Shown here: piece by piece, positions 21,946 through 32,500 of the stretch
Position numbering within the stretch: the first letter of the stretch is position 1
How the letters are laid out: every line of letters begins with the position of its first letter
Assembly (NCBI GenBank): GCA_016584305.1
Contig: JACEEZ010003824.1
Span: forward strand, 200,001 to 264,000
Length of the DNA: 64,000 bases
From: Chionoecetes opilio
Lineage: Eukaryota; Arthropoda; Malacostraca; Decapoda; Majidae
Direction: 5' to 3'
Made by a program: the position numbers and the translations under genes
The notes under the pieces: generated by a model
Told to the model about the DNA's origin: nothing
The model's database searches: none
The model's input: only the letters and a program-made list of their open reading frames with translations

Positions 21946-22635
21946 ATGAGTGGCCGGGAGCAGCAGGATCAGTCTGCCTCAGGGGTGGGGAGGCACAGGG
22001 GTGATGGCAAGAATCACCTGGAGGCAGGCAGCTCAGGCCACAAAGCAGACAGTGAGCTGAAGTGCCAGCAGTGTGACAAAACATTTAAACACAAGAGTAG
22101 GCTTGAGGCGCATTCCTTGACACACAGTGGTGTAAAGAATTATGAATGTTTAGAGTGTGGGAAAAGATTTACTACAAAGTCTGACCTCACCAAACACACC
22201 CTGACACACAGTGCTGTTAGGAATTATGAATGTTTAGAGTGTGGGAAAAGATTTACTAAAACGAGTCACCTCACCGCGCACACCCTGACACACAGTGGTG
22301 TTAAGAATTATGAATGTTTAGAGTGTGGGAAAAAATTTACTGGAAAGAGTCAACTCACCGCACACACCCTGACACACAGTGGTGTTAAGAATTATGAATG
22401 TTTAGAGTGTGGGAAAAAATTTACTGCAAAGAGTAACCTCACCACACACACCCTGACACACATTGGTGTTAAGAATTATGAATGCCTAGAGTGTGGGAAA
22501 AGGTTTTATAGCCGTTCACAACTCAACAGACACACCTTTAGACACACTGGCTTGAGGGAGTTCAAGTGTGATATTTGTAGCAAGTGTTTCAAGACAAAGA
22601 ATGATATTGCCAAGCACATGAAGATCCACTTTTGA
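21946..22635 (+). CDS. C2H2 zinc-finger protein, 7 fingers (paralogue 2)
   Basis: 229 aa. It has the same head (MSGREQQDQSASGVG), the same first finger (KCQQCDKTF) and the same last finger (FKCDICSKCF) as the gene at 7232, with five fingers between instead of six. The acceptor TGTCACTACTGTTGCAG ends at 21800. Middle-finger recognition helices differ from each other and from paralogue 1 (TTKSDLTKH, TKTSHLTAH, TGKSQLTAH, TAKSNLTTH), while the framework YECLECGK.F and the HSGVKN linker are nearly fixed. The variable positions fall at helix sites -1, 3 and 6, the DNA contacts. Homology with the first locus runs from about 21779 to 23058 and includes the 3' UTR. An upstream exon is expected but was not identified. 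Confidence 0.85.
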   Translation: MSGREQQDQSASGVGRHRGDGKNHLEAGSSGHKADSELKCQQCDKTFKHKSRLEAHSLTHSGVKNYECLECGKRFTTKSDLTKHTLTHSAVRNYECLECGKRFTKTSHLTAHTLTHSGVKNYECLECGKKFTGKSQLTAHTLTHSGVKNYECLECGKKFTAKSNLTTHTLTHIGVKNYECLECGKRFYSRSQLNRHTFRHTGLREFKCDICSKCFKTKNDIAKHMKIHF

Positions 22636-22817
22636 GGTGGCGTGTTGTGTGGACAAGTATGGTTGTACCCGTGCCTGTGGGAGTGTGTCCTGTGTGGCAA
22701 TGGGTGGTGGTGGTGGTGGGCAGTGTGTTACATGTGTGGTGGTAGCCGTGCCCTTGTGTTCTGTGAGGGAGTAATGGCCCCAGCAGTTGTTGGGATGACA
22801 GTGCAGGTGCGACTTTC

Positions 22818-22823
22818 AATAAA
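22818..22823 (+). promoter_or_regulatory. polyadenylation signal AATAAA of zinc-finger gene 2
   Basis: Same context (GACTTTCAATAAATGTATCC) as paralogue 1, 183 bp after the stop codon. Confidence 0.7.
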
Positions 22824-23059
22824 TGTATCCAGGGTTTTAAAGGTTTCTCTGCTGATTGCCTTAAAAAAACAGTCTTTCCACACATAAGTTACACTCCTAT
22901 TTTCTGCAGGTCACATATATGTATATCGCATAAACCTGACTCTGTCTCTTTATCATTGGACAGCGGCAGGAAAAGTTATTGTCCCTGCATTAAATGAGAA
23001 GTCCAAATTGTCTAGAAATATACAAGACGATGTGAAGAAGTTAGTAAAAACGAGGCTAG

Positions 23060-23386
23060 GATCACATGGAGAGCTGGAGTGTCCAGTGAAGAGGTGGCAA
23101 GAAAATGTGGATTGAAGGAGCTGAGTACAGTGCCGAGAGTAAGGCGATTGAGGTGGTTTGGGCACGTGAAGAGGAGAGAAGGTGGTGAAGCATTGGGGAG
23201 AGTAAGGCGATTGAGGTGGTTTGGGCACGTGAAGAGGAGAGAAGGTGGTGAGGCATTGGGGAGAGCTGTTAGAGTGGAAGTGTCAGGTCGCCGTCCACCG
23301 GGCAGGCCAAGGAAGACATGGAGGCATTGTGTTGAAGAGGAAGTGGCAAGATTGGCCATTGAAGAAGTTTAGGCAACGGATAGAGA
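23060..23386 (+). mobile_element. RTE-like LINE C-terminal fragment with internal tandem duplication
   Basis: It encodes RLRWFGHVKRREGGEALGR twice, then GRRPPGRPRKTWRHCVEEEV, the classic C-terminus of RTE/craniata-type LINE ORF2. A longer copy with four units is at 60440-61055. It is cut by the element starting at 23387. Confidence 0.8.
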
Positions 23387-24049
23387 TACAGGGAGGTCCC
23401 GAAGATACGAGCAGTTAGGTTCCACCTGAAATACTCGTAAAGCGAAATAAAGTATAACGAAACACATAACTAATGGTAAAATATAGGTTTGGTTCCAGGA
23501 CCCCATCAATTAAAAAAAAGAAGAGAAAAAAAGATGTTTTTCAAGCTAAAATAAACTAGCAAACACAACAAACACACAGCGTCTATATTACCCACACTGT
23601 ACCTATTCTGTAGAAAAAGCATTCTGAAAGAGAAAATAGCACACAAAATAACATAACTGCACATTAATTAAACATAAAACATGCATAACAAGCAAAAAAG
23701 ACGTAATGTAGGGGACGCCTGCGTGATACAAGAGAAGGTAGTGTAGGGGTCCCAAGGTTGGGGCCCCACACATGCTAATTACCCTAAAGGTCAGGCCGCG
23801 CCATATGCTTAATTACCCTTCAGGTCACGCCTTGCTAGGGGTGACCTGACTGGGGTCAATCAAATCCCCCTTTGTCCAGCCCGGGAGTGGTAGGGCGTGC
23901 ATTTTGAACTTGATCATTTTACTCACCTCAGTTTGAATGTCGTATCATTGGATTTTCGATCTCGTAGATTGAAAATAGACCCTAATTTACACATCTCGTA
24001 TCACCGGATTCTCGTATACCGAATGCTCGTATAACGGGACCTCCCTGTA
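23387..24049. mobile_element. pogo/mariner-like non-autonomous element (TA target)
   Basis: TA-CAGGGAGGTCCCG at the left and CGGGACCTCCCTG-TA at the right, with subterminal ACTCGTAAAGCGAAATAAAG and ACCGAATGCTCGTATAACG. It sits at the TA of GATAGAGATA in the RTE tail, which reads through intact at 61005-61015. No transposase is present. Confidence 0.7.
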
Positions 24050-25220
24050 CTTTACTTTACTTTAACAATATAATAATCTACACAATTGTGAGTATGGTGG
24101 CTTCTTTTTACCCTAATGGATGTGCAGAAACTTTCCCTTGAGTTGCCGATATAAATCACCATTTTTGAAGATACATAGCATCACGCTTACATGGGTTAGG
24201 TTAGGAGGTAAACACGTGGATTTAGAATTATCAAGACTGCTTGCTGTTGGTTCTATGGTGACTATTGGCAGAATCGTATAAAAACCGCAGAATATACAAG
24301 TTTTGACCAAATACAACGTGGTGTTAAAGCAAAAATTTACCTCCGCGATGAACTAAGGACGAGTGGATCTAAGAATTTTTGGGGGGTTCTGGACAGACAA
24401 TTGGCTTGACACCATGTGGAGCAATCCTTCAAGTGGCTTTACCAATGCTTTGTTGATACTCCTGATATTACTTATCCTGTACTCTGTGCTATGCAATACT
24501 TGGCCGGTGGGGGGGGGGGGGATGCATCTCCCGCCCCCCTCTGGACCCATCCCCAGTTCAGTACAGTTATGGGTCGGCAGTCTGGCCTTTTTCATCGGCA
24601 CTCCCTGACGTGTTTCTTCTTACTGTCTGGGTCTTTGGTTAGTTGTCTTCTCTTATCTATCTTTTTAGTTTCTTTCTCTTTCTTTCCTCTTATTTTCTCA
24701 GGTCGTCCCAAAACTGTTGATTGTTCTTTTTGCTTCTTCCACATTCCCACCTCCAAACAAATACTGCCCACGGGTTGTTGACATGCCACACAGACCCCGG
24801 CGCCACCACGGCCCTTCAACAACAACAACAACAACCACGGCAAACTTATTCTTTGGGAAAGTTTTGACTACCGAGTTTGCGGGATTTGCAATATTGGCGA
24901 AGGGTTCACTGTGTACCCCTGTGATATTTGGGTCCCCATGTTATATATATATATACACTCACGATCAGCAGAGTCTTGGCAGTCCTGTTTGTGCATTGCG
25001 CCATGTATAATATCTCTTTCTCACCACTGTTGATGAGCAGACTTGTTCTGGTCCTGTCTGGCACCTCAGCATTCTTCTTCTTCCTCACTGTCAGTTTGGC
25101 AGATCAACAAGTCAATAAGTCAGGAAAAGAGAGGAGGGCATGTCACTGTTCCCTTCTTCCTGTCCTGCATCCTGTAATTCACTTCTCAACGTTCAGACCA
25201 TGAACACAGCGGACACTGCT
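24050..25220. other. no gene recognised; dispersed repeat at 24555-24775
   Basis: 24300-24480 includes a plausible but unidentified coding remnant (LRDELRTSGSKNFWGVLDRQ) followed by a stop and a G run. 24555-24775 repeats the block at 17505-17700. 24940-24957 is a short TA run. Confidence 0.45.
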
Positions 25221-25432
25221 TTAACCCCTTGAGACCCAGAACGTAATTTCCATTGTAATATGGCTACCAATAGACAATTTTTAGTGAACATAAGCAATAT
25301 GTAATAGATATGACCTGTTTAGTATCCTTGTCGACTGACTAATTTGGTATATTAAGTGACTTTTCGTACTTATATGGTTCAAAACAGACAATTTTCTATA
25401 GCAAAGGAAAGATCTGGGCGTGAAGGGGTTAA
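25221..25432. mobile_element. TTAA MITE family M, copy A
   Basis: TTAACCCCTTGAGACCCAGA at the left and GGGCGTGAAGGGGTTAA at the right. About 212 bp, AT-rich, with the internal motifs ATATGACCTGTTTAGTATCC and GACAATTTT. TTAA duplicates and CCC ends indicate a piggyBac-type MITE. Other copies: 28572, 32771, 49281, 53372, 58859. Confidence 0.85.
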
Positions 25433-25756
25433 GAGGGTGGGGGAGAGGCCTCGTATTCTAGACTCGTGGGAGGAAAATTTATACCGGATTGAAGTGAAGT
25501 AGCAAGTGGTGTGGGCCGTGGGGCGAGGAGTGCGGTGTATCATTGCTAACTCCCAAACCCTGAGCCTCGTCAAAACCCCCGCCAAGCCTGACCTGGGAAC
25601 GCCTCAAGCAACACTGATATCCAGCTATGAACAGAACAGTTTTAATGACCCACAAATCGGCACCACACCACTGACAATAAATGTGTCCTGGGCTGCTCAA
25701 AAGCATTGCCCACCGCACCTTACAGGACACACTGCCATGACCTTCTGCCCATACTG

Positions 25757-25949
25757 TATGTGTGGGGGGGAGAGCGGGGCAGGTTGCATCGAGGGTAGGT
25801 TGCATCAATGCCTCTAACTCGCATGTTATCACACGTACATCGTCTTAATACTACTACTACTACTACAACTACAACAATAATAATAATACAAAAAGTTAAT
25901 GCGAGTTAGAGGCAATGATGCAACCTGCCCCGCTCTCCCCTGCATACAC
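25757..25949. repeat. inverted repeat (foldback)
   Basis: GAGAGCGGGGCAGGTTGCAT and GCCTCTAACTCGCAT are mirrored on the far side of a TAC/TAA trinucleotide loop. Confidence 0.75.
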
Positions 25950-26132
25950 ACACACTCCAGACAAGTCATGCACATATTTATATCCATATAAGATAATAAA
26001 AACCACTGTTGTAAATGTTTGAGTTATAATGAGCCATTGTATGCAGAATAAGTGCAGATTCTGGTGATTTCATTGAAGAAAAAAAAACTCTAGGAATGTT
26101 TGCAGCCATTCTGTAACAACATAGTCAATTCA

Positions 26133-26157
26133 AACACACACACATACATACATACAC

Positions 26158-26196
<39 letters not shown>
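26133..26196. repeat. (CA)n/(CATA)n microsatellite
   Basis: CA and CATA repeats lie immediately downstream (3') of the TRIM-Cyp-like stop codon. Confidence 0.9.
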
Positions 26197-26203
26197 AGTA
26201 GCA

Positions 26204-26524
26204 CTAGAAGTCTTCAGCTATGGGCAGCACATAGCCACAGTCACCAATCACAGCCTCCCGTTTGTCCCACACGGCGTAGCGCAACACTGACAGGCCCGAC
26301 AACACCTTGCCAAAGCCGGCGGGGTCGTTGCTGTTGTAGACATGGTAGAGGTGCACCATAAAACTGGACATTGTGGGGAAAATTCCTTCGTCATCATTGG
26401 GTTTGATATTTGCAGAGATGCCACTCACCAGGCCGGGGTAGATGTTGCGGTGATTGTAGTTGTCATGCTCCGGCAGTGGCATGTACCTGGGCAGGTAATT
26501 GTTCTCTGTGATCTCCTTGCCAAC
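26204..26524 (-). CDS. TRIM-Cyp-like exon 8 (second half of cyclophilin-like domain, stop)
   Basis: The acceptor CATCCTCCCACAG precedes VGKEITENNYLPRYM. It contains GLVSGISANIKP, SSFMVHLYHVYN, GFGKVLSGLSVL and ends CGYVLPIAEDF. Confidence 0.85.
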   Translation of the reverse strand, partial: VGKEITENNYLPRYMPLPEHDNYNHRNIYPGLVSGISANIKPNDDEGIFPTMSSFMVHLYHVYNSNDPAGFGKVLSGLSVLRYAVWDKREAVIGDCGYVLPIAEDF

Positions 26525-29500
26525 CTGTGGGAGGATGGGAACAGTGAAGCCCGGTGACCCTGGTGCACCCCTGCCTTCCTCACAGCAGCGGCAGGCATTA
26601 TTATTATCATTATATCAGGCGTCTAGAATTGAAATGGCACAAGCGCCACTTTTAAAAAACTGAGAAAAATGCGCTTAAAGTGTAATCTAAGAAATTCAAG
26701 ATATGAAACGGCACAAGCGCCACTTTTTATCAATGAAAAAAATGCACCTAAAGGGTTTTCAAAGTAAATCAGCAACAAAAGAAGATATTAGATTAAACTT
26801 TAAGCGCGTTTTTCTCAGTTTTTTAAAAGTGGCGCTTGTGCCGTTTCAATTCTAGGCGCCTGATATACCCTATGTCCTATATGTACTTTGATACTATGTC
26901 CCCTAATGTGTCTATATTAAGTATTTTTTGTTTTGCTCTAGTACTTAAATTAACTCTTTTTCTTGTCGTTGTTTCTTTTTTGCCTGTATGACTCCGGGTG
27001 ATATTAAAATTATTATTATTATTATGTATAGAGGTATATAGCTATTATCAATTATTTGCTTCAGTACTTAAGTTCATTCCCTCATCTATATATTATGTTG
27101 TTGTTTTTCTTGTATGCCTCCGGGTGAGAATAAAATTATTATTATTATTTTTAGAAAGGTCTCAAAACTTGTCAATTTTCAACATTTTTCAGGGACAGTA
27201 CAAGCATAGCTCTTTTCCTTTATGTTACAACTAGGTAAACACAACACATGCTCCCACCCTACCTGCACCACCCTGTTGTTGGTGTCCCCGGAGCGGTACA
27301 TGGGCGTGGACAGCTTGAGGCCCTTGTAAGTGGTGCCTTGGGCGTTGGAGAACAAGTCCAGAAAGACCTCGCCCTTCTTAAAGTTTGCTGTCCTGAACAA
27401 CACGATGACGACGCGGCCCTCAAAGCGGCCGTCCATGTGGATGTCAAAGAACACTTGCCTTTGTGTTACCTGTGAGAAGGCGACGGTGTTCCCCTGTAGC
27501 AAGGAAAGCAAAGGGTGTGAGGCAAGGCAGACATGACATCTTTGCTTAGTCTATTATATTATGGCAGGGTAGACCAAGAAGTAACGGATTCAAGCTGGAA
27601 AAGTGTAGATCTTAAAAGAAAGTAGGGAGAAACTGGTTCATAAATAGGGTGGTAAATGATTGGGATGGACTCAGTAGACAGGTAGTTAGTGCGGAGTCAT
27701 TAGAGAGATTTAAAAGGAGGCTGGATACATTCATGGATGGGGATGAAAGGTGGATGTAGGTAGTGTTTAAGTAACAGGAACTACCACGTGTAGGTCTCAC
27801 GGCCTCTTGTAGCTTCCTTATTTTCTTATGTTCTTATGTAAAGGTATGAGGCAAAGCAGACATGATATCTTTGCTTAGTCTATTATTATCACTACTCTAC
27901 CTTCGTGTGTCATTCACCCATGGTCTTGTCCACGCGAGTCAGACTCACGATCGCCAGTTTCACCCTCACGGTGCGAGCTTGGAACTCATTATTACCAATC
28001 TTTGGGTAATGCTGGGACCTCACACACCACACACCCCCATCCCCTTGCTCAAGGTGGACAGTAACCGCCTAAATTTCTCGTGGAAAAATCCCCGGGAATG
28101 AGCGGGGCCGGGGATCGAACGCCGGCCACAGAATGTTACCAGTCGCCCTAACCCACCAGTTCAGGTGGTGTGTGTGCGTGTATGCATCATCTCCCAACTT
28201 CATGTCATTTCCAAACAATAAAGTAATGGTATTTAGTCACTATAGGGACCAGAAGCCAATAGTGAGCCTTGTAGAACACAGAAGAAACACAATACAGAGA
28301 GACCAGCCAGAAACAGGCCTACTGGACCCAACACAGCTGCCTGGGTAACTTCTTTACACTACTAGGAAGGAGGAGGAGGAGGAGGAGGAGGAGGAGGAGG
28401 AGGAGGAGGAGGAGGAGGGAGGAGGAGGAGGAGGAGGAGTAGGAGTAGGAGTAGGAGTAGGAGTAGGAGGAGAACTCAGTAGACAGGTGGTTAGTGCAGA
28501 GTCATTAGGGAGCTTTAAAAGGTTAGATAATTTCATGGATGGGGATGAAAAGTGGATGTAGGTAGTGAGTGTTAACGCCTTGAGGCCCAGTGCATAATTT
28601 CCATTGTAATTTGACCACCATTAGATGATTTTTAATGGATATAAGCAATGTTTTTTATAGATATGACCTGTTTAGTATCCTTGTTCACTAGCTGATTTGG
28701 TTTATTTAGTTACTTTTTGTAATTCTATGGCTAACGACAGAAACAAATTTTATAGGAAAGGAAAGATCTGGGCGTGAAGGGGTTAAGTAAGTAACAGGAA
28801 CTACCTCGTGTAGATTTCGCGGCCTCTTGTAGCTTCCTTATTTTCTTATGTTCTTATAACTGAAACCAAGACAAGATTAGCTTGACTCACCGACATTAGA
28901 TTTGCATTGGATGGCGGTGCCTTTGTGGTGTAGGTGTGCACAAAGATCTTGTCGCCCTGCACACTGACCGGGGCGAAGATCTGTTCATTATCTTTGTTGC
29001 GCTTCACGGCATAGATGTTCTTGGTGACCAGCAGCTTCTGACGCAGGACCTAAGGGACGGGTGAGACAAAGGAGACCATCTTGACATGAACAGAACACAC
29101 TGTATTATTCCAGATGAACACCGAATTCACTTTGGTGGCCGAAAAAAAAAATTCTCGTAAGTTTTGATGTGTTTTGAAATAATCTGTTAACCGTTCAGTC
29201 GCAATTTTTTATTATTTTCATTTTTTTATAGTTACGTAAAGGTTAGGTATAGATTAGGTTAGGCAAAGGTTCGGTTAGGTTCAATTTTCTGTTTTCATTG
29301 TTGTTGAAAAAAGAAGAAGTTATTTGCGACAGAAACGGTTAGCAGATTAATTCAAAACACGTCAAAACTTACAAGAAAAAAATAGTTTAGTCCACCCAAG
29401 GAGGTTCGGTGTTCGTCTGGAATACTACCGAAAACACAATAACAGAAACATTATGATCTGAACTCTCTCGCGCTCCAATAATTTTCTTCAATTATTTGTT

Positions 29501-32500
29501 CTAATGCCTGGTCTGTTGGCAGCATTTGTGGCCTCTCTGCACAGCTTGCTCAGTAGGCAGCTGTCTTCACGTAGAAACTCATAAATAGGCACATGTTATA
29601 CGTCACTAGATTCACAAGGAATTGAATATCAGGTGATTGCATAAAAAATCCATTATAAAATCAATGTGATGCATTTTTTTATACGAATATAAACCTTAAG
29701 AAATAAGACAAAAATTCCCAACATCGTAGCTCAAAACTTCTACGTGAAAATGTTACGCTCTTCACTTCATTGCAACCGTCTTGTTGTGAGCTTAACAATG
29801 GTGGTGTTGCCATTCTGATGCGTGAATCAGATTTCAGGAAAATGAATGAAAACTGACACCATGATATCCCCGCTGCTTGAGTCCAGGCGCCCCCCGTCAC
29901 TGTCCACACTCTCTGGGTATTCTGCATCACTGTCAGTCGTGGTCTCACTGTGTACTTTTATTTTAGACATGTCTAATTTCTTATCTGCTGAGAATTCCCT
30001 GAAATATGTTACCATATTCCCTATTACACCACCACCAATTAACTTTGCACAAACACAACTTGCATAGAAAATGTAGGCCACGAGTACGGCAACAGTTATC
30101 CTATGTACGGGAAACAAGCTGCACAGACATGGAGACCGTGCGCCCACAGCCTGCCTGGCGGGCAAATACTGACACACTTATCTTGCAGGCAGCCTAGTGT
30201 GGGAATGTTATTGTGGACGTTACTAATGCATTCATTTTATAACACTGATGCAAATCTTTGACCTGCCAAAAAGTGACGCACTTACACCAGAAGCTTTTTT
30301 TTCTAAGAATTCAAACAAGTTTTTCAACACATTTGTGCGTCAGGTGATGTTTGGCATGAAGACATTGTGAGGCACCCGAGCCTTCCGTGCACAGGAGTGT
30401 TAATGTCTAAGTAGATATGATCAGTACACTCACATCCAGGCTGACGGGTCCGTCGTCCAGGGACAAGGGTGGTGACGAGGGCCGGCTGTTCTTGTGCTCC
30501 AGCCACACCCGGGCCGCGGCCTGCACCTCCGCCGCCCTGGCCAAGGCCCGGGTCATGCGGCACGCTGAGGACGCCTCCACCACCTGCGCCTCCGCCTCCT
30601 CCACGTCCAGCACCTGCAGAGGGGAGGGAGGTGGGGGTCAGGTGTCCTGCATCTCTGTGGAGAAAACAATGACTCTGTGCCCCTTGGTCATTCTTGTTGA
30701 CTATCCTAAACTTGATACTTGATAACCTTGATAGGCAACATATCTGGATTTTAAATGAGTATTACTTAAAACTTATCACTTGTTGTATCATAAGGAAAAT
30801 AAATCAATGCTGCAGACAAGGAACAATTGAAGGCTCTTCTGTGACGGCCATCCACTCGGCAGCGGATCAGAGACGGACAGAAGAACATGCTGCATCCCTG
30901 CTCCCCTGCCACCTGTCCCAGCCTCTGTGGCTCACCTGCTCCCCCCTGCCACCCGTCCCCGCCTCTGTGGCTCACCTGCTCCCCCCTGCCACCCGTCCCC
31001 GCCTCTGTGGCTCACCTGCTCCCCCCTGCCACCCGTCCCCGCCTCTGTGGTTCACCTGCTCCCCCCTGCCACCCGTCCCTGCCTCTGTGGCTCACCTGCT
31101 CCTGGACCTTCTTGGCCTTGGCCTTGAGCTGCCGCACCTCCTCGGCCATGCGGTCAATGGCCACCTTCAGCTTGTCCTGCTGGGTCTCCATGGTGTTGTG
31201 CAGGTCCTGCAGGGCCAGCACCGTGCGCTCGGACTCCTCCACCTGGGCCTGCTTGAGGTGCACGATGGCCTCCCCGGCGGGCAGCCTCTCGGGGCAGTCG
31301 TCGGAGTGGGTGCAGCTGCGGCACTGGAAGGCGTGGCAGCTGGAGCACCACCACAGCACCGGGTAGTGGTGGCGCACACACGTCTCTCCGATCACCCCCG
31401 CCTCATTCACCTCCTCAATCTCTGCCTCCGCTGTCAGAGGGGGGGGAGGGTGGCGTGCTATTGGTAAGACTCCTTGAAGAAGTGCACTGGCACATTCGAG
31501 GGGGGGGGGGTCGTCCCCTTCCCCCCCTAAAATGTGGAATATATCATGTACTGCCTGTTTCCAAGTGATATTTCATACAGGAACATTTGCATCCACATAT
31601 ACAAGAAGGTAAATTTTTGTGTGTGATGCCAATGATGGTTTGTTGTTGTTTTGGCTTCTGATTCATTACTGTTCATGCTAAAAAAGATATACTGTACTAC
31701 AATCCTACTTGACACTTCAGTGCAGTATACTATACTAGAGTAAGCTAGGCTATCTGGTAACTTGGCCCCCTAAAACACTTTTCCCAAGATCTCCTAGTCC
31801 TAGTAAGTGCTATAAGGCAAAGATCTACCAATCAAGACTTTGAGCCTGAATGATCTACCAATTAGCCTAAATTCCGTGCTTCTTCAGGACATATCAGAAT
31901 TACACTTCAATACAATTACAATACAATCACTGAAACAGTTCTTAATAAAAATGTAGTTCAGTGTTTAGTGTAGTTTACTCGAAGTGCAAAAGAAGTGACA
32001 GCGCTAGACATCTGGTGGCGCTAGCTTTGAAAGTTCCCCATTGCAATCACTCAAACACTGTCTTGACTCTTGTATTTGGAGAGGGACTGTTATTATTAGG
32101 TGGACTACAGGACATGCCTAGAACACTGGACAGGGTACATGCAGTGGTGCTAAAAGACCCCCGCCCCTCCCTACCTGCCGCGGCCACTGCACAGGTCTGC
32201 TCCAGGGCCCGCGCCAGCCTCATGATGGTGTAGGAGACGGGGATGTGCGCCACAGCCGTCACCTGAGGGTCGACAACACCGTCATTACATTATCGCTGCA
32301 GCACAACAGCTCACAAGGCACACTGTCAACGCCACCGTGGTCCTGTGCTCACAACCCCACCGTCTGTGATATCAACATTTGATTGACATTTGATATTTTG
32401 TTATAAGGAAAACAACACTAAGTTTACCCCTTGAGACCCACAATGTATTTTCCATTGTTACTTGGGGGTAGTATTGGTACTAAAAAAACCTGTCTACCTT

